Notes: generated by a model not told the origin, from the letters alone. Shown: positions 14,293 to 23,878, counted from the stretch's first letter. The stretch is 64,000 nt of DNA from Bacillus sp. FJAT-47783 (GCF_022808615.1 NZ_JAKZKS010000012.1:1-64000); one strand, 5' to 3'. A program made the numbers and translations.

Positions 14293-15093
14293 CTACATCC
14301 AATCCCACTCCTCCCTTAATTTCAAGTAAAGTATGAGAAGGATGTTTTCTAATTCCGTTTGGCTTTTTCGATTTGATTCTACGCCAATTTTCGGTAATAG
14401 GATGTCGGCAATTTGTTTTGTGAACAGATTTCTTTGATGAATAGGCATCTGCAAAAAGCGTTGGCTGTATGTGTTAATAAGCTCCCACTCTTTTTGTCCG
14501 AGCTGCTTTAATTCCCATTCTCCAATCTGAAGTTTCTCATGAGAAAGTCCTCTTCTCTCTATTTCCTTTTCAAGAGGTGAGCGCTTTTTGCCTTTTTTTC
14601 TTCTTTCATGAACAACGATCGTTCCTGCTACTAAGTCACCAATTCTTTTATGCTTCGAATGAAAGAAAAGCATAATCATTCCAAGAAAATAATAAAAAGG
14701 TAAATAGTCAATAACTCGTAAAAAATTGCGAATAAAGCTGGAAAGCAATGTAATACTTTGTCCGTTGTCTTGAATGACGCGAATCCCCATCATTTTTTTC
14801 CCCGGTGTTCTCCCACCGTTAAAATATTCAAAGGCAAAAAAATAACCCCAGTTAATTAAAAATAAAACAAGAATGAATGTAGCAAACAATAAAGACGACA
14901 TTTTTTCTATAAGCAAATAGAAAGGATTGTCACTATCGAATATGAAAATAAGAGCAACGAAAAGCAAAACATTACCAATCAATAAAATGATTTGATCGAT
15001 AATATTGGCTGCTGCTCTACTTCCTAATCCAGCAGGACGAAATTGAAGTGATACGAATTCCGGTGTTTTAATATCTACATATTCCTGATTCAT
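14293..15093 (-). CDS. RDD family membrane protein
   Basis: The 266-residue protein opens with the RDD signature (R-P-A-G-L-G-S-R-A-A-A-N-I-I-D-Q, with Arg and Asp in TM1), then TM2 near residues 68-88, the second RDD block (F-N-G-G-R-T-P-G-K-K-M-M-G, residues 90-102) and a third (H-K-R-I-G-D-L-V-A-G-T, residues 146-157), followed by a soluble tail of about 100 residues. RDD proteins are small membrane proteins of mostly unknown role. It is divergent from the SpoIIM-family gene, 93 bp apart, and belongs with the MoxR-DUF58 locus by context, as in other Bacilli. Confidence 0.85.
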   Translation of the reverse strand: MNQEYVDIKTPEFVSLQFRPAGLGSRAAANIIDQIILLIGNVLLFVALIFIFDSDNPFYLLIEKMSSLLFATFILVLFLINWGYFFAFEYFNGGRTPGKKMMGIRVIQDNGQSITLLSSFIRNFLRVIDYLPFYYFLGMIMLFFHSKHKRIGDLVAGTIVVHERRKKGKKRSPLEKEIERRGLSHEKLQIGEWELKQLGQKEWELINTYSQRFLQMPIHQRNLFTKQIADILLPKIGVESNRKSQTELENILLILYLKLREEWDWM

Positions 15094-15186
15094 AATAATC
15101 TCCTACCTTTAAATGATACCTGTTATATGTTTCTATTTTTTGATAAACTTACTATAATGAAGTCTAGTATTAAAGTAGGTGTAACA

Positions 15187-16164
15187 GTGAACATCAAACA
15201 ATTTGTTAAACAGCATCGAGATCATTGGGATCAATTAGAGCAAATGGTCACTATGCTACATAAAAGATCGAATAAAATGACAGGGCCCGAAATTGATCAG
15301 TTCCATCGACTCTATCAAAAAGCAGCCCAAAATCTTGCCTATAGTCAAACGTACTTTCCGAAAGAAGACATAACGCTTTACTTAAATGAACTCGTGGCTA
15401 AATCTCATAATCTTTTATATCGTGACCAATCTTCTAGCCTAAAGCAAATTCGTCACTTTTTTCGTGTAACGTTTATCGGCTTGCTTTTAGAGCAGTGGAA
15501 GTTTATTATCGCTGCCATGTTGTTATTTACTATCGGAGGAATCGGCGGCTACCTTTCCGTGTTGCATGACCCCCTCCACTTTTATTCCGTTCTTCCCGAG
15601 AGTATTACAAATGGGGTCGATCCTGAACAATTAGGAATGAGCGACGGAATGATTGACTCCCCGCTTATGTCGGCTAGTATTATGACGAATAATATCCAAG
15701 TTGCCATATTAGCCTTTGCTGGAGGGGTCACCTTTGGGATTTTAACGACCTATTTATTACTTTATAATGGAATGATTATTGGCGCTCTAGCGGCACTTTT
15801 CTGGCATTATGGAAAAACGTATGAATTTTGGGCTTATATTGTTCCGCATGGAATGATTGAGTTAACTGCTATTTTTATCGCGGGTGGTGCAGGGTTACTA
15901 ATGGGTTTTAAACTCATCGTTCCAGGAAATGTTTCAAGAGGCTACCAATTAAAACAACAAGCAAAACGCTCTGTTCAGTTGCTTCTTGGTACCCTCCCTC
16001 TTTTTGTTATTGCTGGAGTTATTGAAGGCTATATTACCCCTGCAGCCATCTCGCTTGAAGCGAAATATATGGTTGCATTTTTAACAGTCATTGGACTCAT
16101 CGTATATATGGTGATCGGAAAGCTATTCCTTGATCGAAACTTTAAACCAACCCACGATTCATAG
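15187..16164 (+). CDS. SpoIIM-family (stage II sporulation protein M-like) membrane protein
   Basis: The GTG at 15187, preceded by AAGTAGGTGT, starts VNIKQFVKQHRDHWDQLEQ, the usual opening of this family; 20 upstream codons are not used. The 325-residue protein has a soluble helical N-terminus (1-105), then about six TM segments, with the SpoIIM signature F-A-G-G-V-T-F-G and L-Y-N-G-M-I-I-G-A-L in the middle and P-H-G-M-I-E-L near residue 220. It is a paralogue-type protein, not SpoIIM itself (about 215 aa). Its 3' end overlaps the oppositely oriented DUF58 gene by 23 bp. Confidence 0.85.
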   Translation: MNIKQFVKQHRDHWDQLEQMVTMLHKRSNKMTGPEIDQFHRLYQKAAQNLAYSQTYFPKEDITLYLNELVAKSHNLLYRDQSSSLKQIRHFFRVTFIGLLLEQWKFIIAAMLLFTIGGIGGYLSVLHDPLHFYSVLPESITNGVDPEQLGMSDGMIDSPLMSASIMTNNIQVAILAFAGGVTFGILTTYLLLYNGMIIGALAALFWHYGKTYEFWAYIVPHGMIELTAIFIAGGAGLLMGFKLIVPGNVSRGYQLKQQAKRSVQLLLGTLPLFVIAGVIEGYITPAAISLEAKYMVAFLTVIGLIVYMVIGKLFLDRNFKPTHDS

Positions 16165-17500
16165 TGTCTATATAATACGTAACGGCTGTTGCCGCTAATT
16201 TTTCCTCACGCGCCTCCAACATTTGGAGGCCTTGCTTTTCCCATTTAAGTTTCTCCCGCTTTTTCATTAGCCATTGCTGCTGAGCCATACTTTTAACCAT
16301 CGCTGTTTGCACATTTACAGGTTCATCTTTGATTCTTTTTAATAAAACTTCATCTTCTATTCCAATCACGAAAAATTTATGGCGCTTTTGTAGCCGTTTC
16401 AAATAAGTAAGGGCCGCTTCTTCGTGAAGAAAGGTATGAACATCACTGAATAACAAAAGCATGCTTCGCTTCTTTTGAACCGTTTGAACGTAATGAAATA
16501 CGGCTCCATAATTGGACTCGCTTGCATCCACTTGAATATGATAAATCGATTGAAGAATCGTTTTTAAATGATTCATCCCTTTTGCAGGTGGGACGAATAC
16601 GTTAACATCTCTTGAAAAAGCTAAAACGGATACATAATCTCCATTCCGTAATGCTGCAGCTGCAACCGTTATGGCCGCTTCAATGGACTTCTCTAACCGA
16701 TTACAGTGAGTTAATTCTGCTCCCATCACCCGCCCGCAATCGATCAAAATGGTCACATACTTCCCGTGCTCAGGCTCATGCTCATTCACCATCACGTCGC
16801 GAAGTTTGGCTGTTTGCCGCCAATTAATTTTGCGCGGATCATCTCCTACAGCATAACGGCGAATTTTCGCAAACTCTCCAACGCCACTTTTTTGCTTTCG
16901 AATCTTTTGCCCCTCAAAAAGCAAATATTGTTGTGGACTTTCCAATAACTGTTTCGTCTCGCTTAAGTCTGGAATAACCTTAATGATACCTGGTAAATGA
17001 ACGATTCGTTGCTTTTCCCAAAAGCCAAGCAAACTTTTATAGCGAATGTAAAGTTTATTCACCTCATATTCACCACGGACAGAAGCCTTCGTTTCATAAG
17101 TTACAACGGTTTTGGATTCTTTTTGCATCTCTCCAGATAACGGAAAGGGTCTAGCAAATGATTGTGGAATCCCATCTATCACTTGAAAACGAAGGGGATA
17201 GTTAGAAAGATTCGTGATTTCGATATCAATTTGATAAGGTCTCGCTCTTTCCATCTCTTCTGGAAATGTCCGTTTAAATGTTAACTCACTTCTTTTCGCT
17301 GAAATTGTCAAATCAAGTAAGCTCACAAAAATAATTAGTAGATTGACCGTTATTACGAATTTCCATGATACTCCCCAAATGGTTCCAATCAGAAGGAGAA
17401 GCGAAAGGAAGACAAAGACGAGTAAGAATCGAGATGTTGGGATAATCCCATTACCTCGGAACAGAAACTGACCCAACCAGCTCATCAATCGTTTGATCAA
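16142..17500 (-). CDS. DUF58 domain protein (VWA-like)
   Basis: The 452-residue protein has two N-terminal TM segments (about 21-60), a beta-rich middle, and the DUF58 motif F-A-K-I-R-R-Y-A-V-G-D-D-P-R-K-I-N-W-R near residues 198-216, followed by a VWA-like fold beginning Y-V-T-I-L-I-D-C-G. A TTG at 17500 with GGAGGG upstream is the probable start, 50 bp inside the MoxR gene; an ATG five codons later is an alternative. DUF58 proteins are partners of MoxR ATPases. It is the last gene of the minus-strand operon and overlaps the convergent SpoIIM-family gene. Confidence 0.85.
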   Translation of the reverse strand: MIKRLMSWLGQFLFRGNGIIPTSRFLLVFVFLSLLLLIGTIWGVSWKFVITVNLLIIFVSLLDLTISAKRSELTFKRTFPEEMERARPYQIDIEITNLSNYPLRFQVIDGIPQSFARPFPLSGEMQKESKTVVTYETKASVRGEYEVNKLYIRYKSLLGFWEKQRIVHLPGIIKVIPDLSETKQLLESPQQYLLFEGQKIRKQKSGVGEFAKIRRYAVGDDPRKINWRQTAKLRDVMVNEHEPEHGKYVTILIDCGRVMGAELTHCNRLEKSIEAAITVAAAALRNGDYVSVLAFSRDVNVFVPPAKGMNHLKTILQSIYHIQVDASESNYGAVFHYVQTVQKKRSMLLLFSDVHTFLHEEAALTYLKRLQKRHKFFVIGIEDEVLLKRIKDEPVNVQTAMVKSMAQQQWLMKKREKLKWEKQGLQMLEAREEKLAATAVTYYIDTMNRGLV

Positions 17501-18380
17501 CGGTCGTTCCCTCCAATTCTATGTGTGGAGATAGTTGAATACGGTGTCGTAATGCTGGCTTTGCAACCATTTTAATATCGTCAGGCGTCACATAATCTCT
17601 CCCTGATAGAAAAGCCCAAGCTTGAGAAGCTTTCCCAATCGCAATCCCCGCTCTTGTACTAGCACCATAAAGAATCGAGTCAGATTCTCTCGTCTTTCTA
17701 ACAATTTGCATCATATAATCAAGAACGTCTTCACTTATGGTTACCTTCTGTATCGCTCTTCTCGTTTGCAAAAAAGTCTCCATATCAAGTATAGGCTGCA
17801 AATCATCCTCTTCATAACGCCCTTCAAAAACTTGTCTTAACACCATTTTCTCTTCTTCAAATGATGGGAAGTCAATATGCAGTTTAAATAAGAATCGATC
17901 TTGCTGAGCTTCTGGTAGTGGATAGGTTCCTTCAAATTCAATCGGATTTTGTGTTGCCACAACAAAAAAGACATCTGGTAATCGGTATGTCTCTCCTTGA
18001 ATAGTAACTTGTTTTTCCTCCATCGCTTCTAATAAGGCCGCTTGTGTTTTGGCCGGAGTACGGTTAATCTCATCAGCAAGTAAAATATTCGTAAAAACAG
18101 GACCTTTGACCGTCTCAAATGTGCTTTCATTCATATTGTAAATGGTGCTTCCTGTAATATCACTCGGCAATAAGTCTGGGGTAAATTGGATTCGCTGAAA
18201 AGTACCACCGAGAAGACTCGCAAGCGTTCGAACCATTTGCGTCTTCCCTGTTCCAGGAACACCTTCAAGCAACACATGTCCACCTGCTAAAATAGCAGAG
18301 AAAAGAAGCTTTAAGTTTTTAGTTTGCCCTAAAATTCGTTCCTCATATTTTTCGAGTACGGTTGTTAACTCTTGATTCAT
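17451..18380 (-). CDS. MoxR-family AAA+ ATPase
   Basis: The 309-residue protein (from ATG 18380, preceded by AGAGGTTG) shows Walker A GVPGTGKT (residues 40-47), Walker B I-L-L-A-D-E-I-N-R (99-107), sensor 1 V-A-T-Q-N-P-I-E near 145, and the MoxR A-L-L-E-A-M-E-E and L-P-E-A-Q-Q-D-R-F motifs. MoxR ATPases act as chaperones for VWA-domain partners, here the DUF58 product next door. The gene overlaps DUF4350 upstream by 38 bp and DUF58 downstream by 50 bp, indicating tight coupling. Confidence 0.9.
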   Translation of the reverse strand: MNQELTTVLEKYEERILGQTKNLKLLFSAILAGGHVLLEGVPGTGKTQMVRTLASLLGGTFQRIQFTPDLLPSDITGSTIYNMNESTFETVKGPVFTNILLADEINRTPAKTQAALLEAMEEKQVTIQGETYRLPDVFFVVATQNPIEFEGTYPLPEAQQDRFLFKLHIDFPSFEEEKMVLRQVFEGRYEEDDLQPILDMETFLQTRRAIQKVTISEDVLDYMMQIVRKTRESDSILYGASTRAGIAIGKASQAWAFLSGRDYVTPDDIKMVAKPALRHRIQLSPHIELEGTTVDQTIDELVGSVSVPR

Positions 18381-19527
18381 TTCTTTCAACCTCTTTTCTG
18401 AATCGATCTAATTTCTTTGACCATAACAAATATTCTTGCTTACTAATATGTTTTTTCGCTAACACATCGGTTAAGCCTACTAAAAATTGCTCAATCTCTC
18501 GCCTTGTCATCGAGTGACATTTACTCTCAAGCTCATCTAATTTCTCTCTCCATTCTTTTTTAGATGGAATTCCCCATTTTTCTTGCATCAATAGATTCAT
18601 ATAATCAGCTTGGATCGATAACGAGTCTTGATATCGTCGGCATCTTTGATACCATGCGGCTAATGCTCTAATTTTTTCATCACTGAAGCGAACACTTTCT
18701 TCCCTCGGCACGAAAATAGGGCCAAATCTTTTCCCTTTTCGCATAAGCCACAATACAACAAGTATTGCTCCCTGTAACAGGATGAGTAAATACCATTTTG
18801 GAAATAAGGTTAGAAAATTTGAAGCATGTTCTTCTCCATGTATGTAATCATCAAATAAAATAGTGTCAGGGCGTTCCTTATTAATGAAAGAGATAACAAG
18901 GGAAAGATGATCTTCCTCTAATATCATTTCATTTGTCAGCCATTGTGGAGAATTAACGACGATCAAACGTCCTTTTCCGTAAGGTTTTTCATAAGCAATG
19001 ACTCCAACATCATCATAAAGTAGTACTTGATCCTGCTTATTCACCTGAAAGCGTTCCGGAGTGTTGACGTATCCTCTATGTTTAACCCCAGTTTGATCAT
19101 AAACGATCGAAACATCATTCGAATCTTCTTTTGTATATTCGAATTCACTCTTCGCATCGAACATTCCATTAGGATTTTCTGTAAATAAGAATATCGTATT
19201 TCCTGCTTCCATAAAGTTTTGATAAGCATCCAATTCTTCTTGCTCTGGAATAAAAGAAGGTTCTACCATGATAAGCAGTTGATTATCATTCTGATTTGGT
19301 AGAAACTGTGGCTGATGCGTCCATATTTTCACAGAATCTGTTTCATTTTCTAACAATGTATAGAAAGCTTTTACACCTGTTGGAGAAGGAGAGTGAGCTA
19401 AATAAGCAGGGTAATCTTTCGGCTCTGGTGACACTAGAAAATAGTTAATAGTGATAAAGATAAGAATAGTTATCATGAGCCAAATACTCGTTCGTCTACT
19501 AGAAGTTTGTTTTCGCAAATTCCTCAC
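18343..19527 (-). CDS. DUF4350 domain membrane protein
   Basis: The 394-residue protein starts at a GTG that overlaps the preceding stop (GTGA) with GGGAGG upstream. It has a TM segment at residues 15-31, a DUF4350 domain (about 38-225, a glutamine-amidotransferase-like fold without obvious catalytic residues, with E-N-P-N-G and K-G-R-L-I-V-V-N-S-P), a second TM near 243-262, and a basic helical cytoplasmic tail. It is a fixed member of MoxR loci and is presumably membrane-bound with the domain outside. Function not established. Confidence 0.8.
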   Translation of the reverse strand: MRNLRKQTSSRRTSIWLMITILIFITINYFLVSPEPKDYPAYLAHSPSPTGVKAFYTLLENETDSVKIWTHQPQFLPNQNDNQLLIMVEPSFIPEQEELDAYQNFMEAGNTIFLFTENPNGMFDAKSEFEYTKEDSNDVSIVYDQTGVKHRGYVNTPERFQVNKQDQVLLYDDVGVIAYEKPYGKGRLIVVNSPQWLTNEMILEEDHLSLVISFINKERPDTILFDDYIHGEEHASNFLTLFPKWYLLILLQGAILVVLWLMRKGKRFGPIFVPREESVRFSDEKIRALAAWYQRCRRYQDSLSIQADYMNLLMQEKWGIPSKKEWREKLDELESKCHSMTRREIEQFLVGLTDVLAKKHISKQEYLLWSKKLDRFRKEVERNESRVNNRTRKI

Positions 19528-20177
19528 CCTCCCTCTATTCGGCTAGAATTTTGCTCTTGTTCGGGCATTAACCATTTCATGACACGTTTTCGATACTCTA
19601 CATATTCTCCTTTATCAATGCTTTTTTCTCCATACGTTACTTCATCAAAAATGAGAGCAAGATCGAAAAAATGATCCGCTCCCGTTTGATCCACTCTCCT
19701 TAACTCATCGTAGTAATCCCAGTTTGTTTTCCAAATTTTCGCTTCCAACCATTCTTTCTCGTGAAAGTGCAGAAGAAGTGCTAAAAACATATGGCGAATC
19801 GACAAAGAATAGTTTTCTAATTGCTCTTGCCTATGCGCTTCTGTTAAATGCTGTTTGGATGACCATTGGATTTCATTCAACGATTGCAAAGGCTTATTCA
19901 TACTGTGTTGAAAACTATGACGCATGCGACGAGCTACGAAAAATAAGATGACAAGAAAGATTACGATGATAGTCATTAATAAGCCGATCGTAACTATACT
20001 TGCCGTACTACTTGTTGGTGACAAATCAGGAAGCCACTTTTCTAATTGATCGAAGACCCAATCGTTGAAATCATTCCACCAACTATCAATCATACTGTCG
20101 TTTCGATCGTAAACGGTATATTCCTTTTTATGAAGGATATGTTCTAGTTCACCTCTCGCTTTATCAGCATCGATCAT
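19524..20177 (-). CDS. DUF4129 domain membrane protein
   Basis: The 217-residue protein has a short N-terminal region (K-A-R-G-E-L-E-H-I-L), a TM segment at about residues 60-83, and a C-terminal DUF4129 domain (about 130-205; S-I-R-H-M-F-L-A-L-L and F-D-E-V-T-Y-G-E motifs). DUF4129 proteins are typical partners in MoxR-DUF58-DUF4350 operons and occasionally are fused to transglutaminase domains; no such domain is present here. It overlaps DUF4350 by four bases and follows the upstream membrane gene by 20 bp. Confidence 0.8.
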   Translation of the reverse strand: MIDADKARGELEHILHKKEYTVYDRNDSMIDSWWNDFNDWVFDQLEKWLPDLSPTSSTASIVTIGLLMTIIVIFLVILFFVARRMRHSFQHSMNKPLQSLNEIQWSSKQHLTEAHRQEQLENYSLSIRHMFLALLLHFHEKEWLEAKIWKTNWDYYDELRRVDQTGADHFFDLALIFDEVTYGEKSIDKGEYVEYRKRVMKWLMPEQEQNSSRIEGG

Positions 20178-20197
20178 TCACAATCACCAACCTCTAA

Positions 20198-21130
20198 CTA
20201 ATTCCCGTTTAAGGAATGAACCTCGGAATACTCTTCAACCATCTCTTTTAAATCGTCTGCATCATTTCTCGTTTTTAAATCAAAAAACATAACGGCAAAC
20301 CCAACTGTATAAATCATCGTCGTGAGCATTGTTACTAGATTCGAAATCAAGGTATACAATACGCTGTTTCCTAAAAGGAACACAAGCGTAACTTCAATTA
20401 CGATACTAATACAAGTAATAATGAGTAATAAAACAACATACAACCCCATTAATATCCAACCACGACCTTTTGTTAAAATCCAACTTCTTCCGATTCCAGG
20501 AGCTTTATTATCAATGACAACAGAGCCAAAATAAAAACTCCACCGCGTTAATAAATAACCGATTCCAATGGCAAACCCAAGAAATAAGATAATCGCGGAC
20601 AAAACCCCAAAGAGTGGATCAATTATTAAGCCAAGGACGGCTATTAATATAATCATGATCACAGGTACTAACATCAATACAATTGCCATAAACCCGTACA
20701 ACACACTGCTGACAAAAGTCTGCCAAAATCGAGAAAAGGCTTGTTTAATAACCGACCCAACCGTAAACGTTTCATTTTTACGAATACGGTCTATTGCAAA
20801 AAATATCGCAGCCCCTACAATTGGATAAAAAATTAGACTAATAAATCCCAATAATACAAATCCTATGTCAGCTACTAGATTACTTGAATAATCTGTTACA
20901 TTCGTATCATCAAAACTTGTGAAAACTTGTTCAAGCCACATATCTCCTTCACCTACTTCCCGGAAAAAGCTCGTTCCAGAAAGCATATCAAAAATGGCTT
21001 GAAGAAAATAAATAGGACCGAAAAAAATCAAAAAGATGAAAAAGAATGGAACAAAATACGTTTTACTTAAACGAAACGTATGATCCAAAATTTCTCCAAA
21101 AGTTTTCGGCTTACTAAACTTTACATCCAT
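20198..21130 (-). CDS. Multi-TM protein, first gene of the MoxR operon
   Basis: Start at ATG 21130 because GGGAGGATAT precedes it; an upstream in-frame extension lacks a site. The 310-residue protein begins MDVKFSKPKTFGEILDHTF, has about six TM segments with long Ile/Val-rich stretches, and a short polar C-terminus. The opening F-x-x-I-L-x-x-T-F-x-L is common to the glycerophosphodiester phosphodiesterase membrane-domain-like family often placed before DUF4129 genes in Bacilli. No catalytic site is visible. It probably leads the operon 21130 to 16142. Confidence 0.7.
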   Translation of the reverse strand: MDVKFSKPKTFGEILDHTFRLSKTYFVPFFFIFLIFFGPIYFLQAIFDMLSGTSFFREVGEGDMWLEQVFTSFDDTNVTDYSSNLVADIGFVLLGFISLIFYPIVGAAIFFAIDRIRKNETFTVGSVIKQAFSRFWQTFVSSVLYGFMAIVLMLVPVIMIILIAVLGLIIDPLFGVLSAIILFLGFAIGIGYLLTRWSFYFGSVVIDNKAPGIGRSWILTKGRGWILMGLYVVLLLIITCISIVIEVTLVFLLGNSVLYTLISNLVTMLTTMIYTVGFAVMFFDLKTRNDADDLKEMVEEYSEVHSLNGN

Positions 21131-21330
21131 CTTATATCCTCCCACATCAAAAAGCTTCACGAAAAGTGTCAACACATTGCTTATTTTATCATTATTTAGC
21201 AAAGAATCGAATATTTTCCTTTCTAATTCCTTAAGTTATAAGCTGAAAAACGCATTAAAAAGAAAGAGGTAACGAGAATAACTAATAAGAGAATTGTCTA
21301 TATTTAATCATTTATAGTCTCCTCCAAAGA

Positions 21331-21375
21331 AAAAACCACTACCCGTTTAAAAAGTTTTAAATTGAGGTGTGGTTT
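21331..21375 (-). terminator. Terminator-like hairpin
   Basis: AAAAACCAC-T-ACC (21331-21343) pairs with GGTGTGGTTT (21366-21375) with one bulge. On the minus strand GGTTTTTTC follows. It lies between the MoxR operon and the relic at 21585. Confidence 0.45.
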
Positions 21376-21584
21376 GTAAAGATTCCTACTGCGTGACCAA
21401 GGTAATGATAAAGTCGGAAAAAAACATATTTTGGTGTTAATCGTTTATTGACCTAATATCTCCAAATAATTGTTGATTCGTCAAACATAGAGTACGAACT
21501 TCATCTTAATAGATATTACTTTGATGTTCATAAACGTTTTCTAACTCATTTCTACCAATTTGTCCTTCCGCTATTCTAATTGAT

Positions 21585-21740
21585 TTACACACGAACTATT
21601 TGGGTATCGTAAGCAAAGTCTACATTCATATCAGAACCTTTTAATTTCACTTCTAATTCTTTCAGTTCGCTAAAACTTAATCCATTAAGCTCTATATTCT
21701 CATTGGCACCCAGACCATGTAATGGGTAGGAGAATTATCG
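21585..21740 (-). pseudogene. C-terminal relic of an unidentified protein
   Basis: A minus-strand frame after a TAA reads HGLGANENIELNGLSFSEL, then K-E-L-E-V-K-L-K-G-S-D-M-N-V-D-F and ends Q-I-V-R-V before TAA at 21585. It has clear coding character but no start or ribosome binding site. I do not recognise the family. The remainder of 21131-21822 contains only the two hairpins listed. Confidence 0.4.
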
Positions 21741-21767
21741 AACAAACTTGGAGATATTGAGTAGTGC

Positions 21768-21797
21768 AAAAACACAGACCTCTATTTGAGGTCTGTG
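21768..21797 (-). terminator. Terminator after the small membrane protein gene
   Basis: CACAGACCTC (21773-21782) and GAGGTCTGTG (21788-21797) form a perfect 10-bp stem with a 5-nt loop, followed on the minus strand by TTTTT. It lies 26 bp past the stop at 21823. Confidence 0.85.
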
Positions 21798-21822
21798 CAG
21801 TGTATTAATTCGAAACTACAAG

Positions 21823-22134
21823 TTAGTTTTTAGTCTTAAACAGAAATAAAACCCACCATACTAATAAGAACAAATAACCAATAATTGAGATAATAGACCA
21901 AATAGCCCCCTGTTGTAATTGACTCACTAAATGTTCAAGTTCATGCATTCCTTCTGGTCTTCCGATGCTATTTATCAGGCTAATTATTGGAATGGTTACA
22001 GTGAATGCAATGGCTACTATGGACAAAATATTCCGTTTCTTCTTTATAAAACTAAATATGGCAGTTCCTAATGTTGTAAACAAAAACAAGTAATATATTG
22101 CCCAAAACCAATTAGGTAGAGTTTCCCAATACAT
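21823..22134 (-). CDS. Small membrane protein, three TM segments
   Basis: The 103-residue protein has TM segments at about 8-27, 35-57 and 75-99. The soluble loop between the second and third is amphipathic (EGMHELEHLVSQLQQ). No family recognised. Its own strong terminator follows, and the start ATG has a modest AGGAGCGG upstream. It appears to be a single-gene unit. Confidence 0.55.
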   Translation of the reverse strand: MYWETLPNWFWAIYYLFLFTTLGTAIFSFIKKKRNILSIVAIAFTVTIPIISLINSIGRPEGMHELEHLVSQLQQGAIWSIISIIGYLFLLVWWVLFLFKTKN

Positions 22135-22269
22135 TTTTCCGCTCCTGAATGTTTAAAATTCCCATTCTCAACAACTATAAACATAGAAAGATTTCTTTTT
22201 TTTTACAAAATAACCTCTCATTAATTTCTATCAACCTATAAATCATGTGGATTGATCATTTTTAAGGAT

Positions 22270-23553
22270 TTAGAGAAGATATCCCATCTCTTTCGCTTTA
22301 AATTTAAGCTCTTCTCTAAATTTTGGATGAGCAATACGGATAAGCTCTTTTGTACGTTCGCGGATCGCTTTTCCACGAAGTTTTGCAACACCGTACTCTG
22401 TAACAACATAGTCGATATCGTTCTTTGATGTCGAGACGGGTGTTCCAGCTGCTAAAGTTGGGACAATTTTAGAAATTTCATCATTTTTCGCGGTAGAATG
22501 TAAACAAATAATGCTTCTTCCCTCTTTGGCAAGGCGCGCACCTATCCCAAAATCTGATTGCCCACCTGTTGAGGACCAATATAGGTTACCGACTTTTTCT
22601 GAATTGCATTGACCAAGAAAATCGACTTCTACCGTTGCGTTAATGGCAACGATTTTCTCGTCATGTGCAATTTCTGTAATATGGTTACTTTTATGGACAG
22701 GAAGCATGTAAATGTCTTTATTTTCATGTAAGTAATCATAAAGACGTTTTGTACCAAACGCAAAAGTACCTGTCGTCTTCCCTTGATATTTTTTTCTCGA
22801 AAGATTGCTAATCGCACCGCTTTCAATCAGATCAACAATTTTATTTGGAATCATTTCCGTAGCAATACTTAAGTTTCGATGGTTTTTCAAAAAATCCATT
22901 ACCGCATTTGGAATCGCACCAAAACCAATTTGAATGATGTCACCGTTATTAATTAATTGTGCAATATAGCTTCCGATCTTTTCATCCTTTTCTGTAATAA
23001 CAGGATCAGCGATTTCAGGAAGAGGCTGATTATTTTCAACAATCGCTGTTATGTCATCAATGTGGATTTGGTTCTCCCCATATGTACGCGGCATCTGCTC
23101 ATTTACTTCTAGTAATATCGTCTTGGCCGTCTCCAACATCGGAGCGGTGTAATCACAGTTCGTGCCAAGTGAAAAATACCCTTGATCATCCATCGGTGAC
23201 ACCGTTGCAAGAATTGCCGGTTCATTCGTAATTTCACTTAAAATTATTGGAACATCCGAAAAGTGGTTTGGCAGCAAATCGATTTGCCCAGCTTGAAACG
23301 CTCTTCTTTCATCTTTTCCTAGAAACATTGAGATGATTTTCAACCGATTTTCTTCAATTTCCATGACAGGTTTAGATGATAACATTTGAAACAAACGATT
23401 ATTACGAAGACCTTCATGATGAGGAAGGGCTTCCATTAATGCTGGAGGTTCTCCTGTAATAATAGGGGTAATAATATCTTGACCTGGTTTAATCATTTCT
23501 ACAGCTTGTGCAGCTTTCATCAATTTTTGTTCATATTTTCTTTGTAACGTCAT
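22270..23553 (-). CDS. Acetyl-CoA hydrolase/transferase family CoA-transferase
   Basis: The 427-residue protein matches the family I CoA-transferases of the 4-hydroxybutyrate/succinyl-CoA:acetate group across its full length: an N-terminal P-G-Q-D-I-I-T-P region, the S-P-M-D-D-Q-G-Y-F-S-L-G-T motif near residue 120, the glycine loop I-Q-I-G-F-G-A-I-P-N-A near 213-224, and A-T-E-M-I-P-N-K-I-V-D-L near 236-247 with the probable catalytic Glu. The C-terminal T-E-Y-G-V-A-K-L-R-G-K motif is also present. It would move CoA between short-chain acids. The start ATG has AAGGGAGTGG upstream. It is a single gene; the donor and acceptor acids are not predictable. Confidence 0.8.
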   Translation of the reverse strand: MTLQRKYEQKLMKAAQAVEMIKPGQDIITPIITGEPPALMEALPHHEGLRNNRLFQMLSSKPVMEIEENRLKIISMFLGKDERRAFQAGQIDLLPNHFSDVPIILSEITNEPAILATVSPMDDQGYFSLGTNCDYTAPMLETAKTILLEVNEQMPRTYGENQIHIDDITAIVENNQPLPEIADPVITEKDEKIGSYIAQLINNGDIIQIGFGAIPNAVMDFLKNHRNLSIATEMIPNKIVDLIESGAISNLSRKKYQGKTTGTFAFGTKRLYDYLHENKDIYMLPVHKSNHITEIAHDEKIVAINATVEVDFLGQCNSEKVGNLYWSSTGGQSDFGIGARLAKEGRSIICLHSTAKNDEISKIVPTLAAGTPVSTSKNDIDYVVTEYGVAKLRGKAIRERTKELIRIAHPKFREELKFKAKEMGYLL

Positions 23554-23764
23554 CTTACTCCACTCCCTTGTTTGCTTATCTTAGAAAATTTGCTGTTTCA
23601 ATCCCCCCATATGCTTGATTCAGCACTTACATCTCATTTTCCTGCTTTTCCTCTATATAAATGATTTTCAATATCCGATATCAAATAGATGTACCCTTTC
23701 ATCCCTGTTCTTTTTTTGAGTAAAAGCCAAGCATATCTCTAAACGAATTGATATTCCATACAAT

Positions 23765-23797
23765 AAAAAAGCATTCAACCTTCGAGAAGTTGAATGC
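23765..23797 (-). terminator. Terminator after selO
   Basis: GCATTCAAC (23771-23779) pairs with GTTGAATGC (23789-23797) and is followed on the minus strand by TTTTTTATTG. It lies about 80 bp past the stop of the SelO gene. Confidence 0.8.
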
Positions 23798-23878
23798 CAG
23801 AAATGATTCACAGTATTTTGTCGATAAAACATAGATAGCTGTATTTTCTTTTTTAAAAGTTTTAGATGAGTCACTTAA

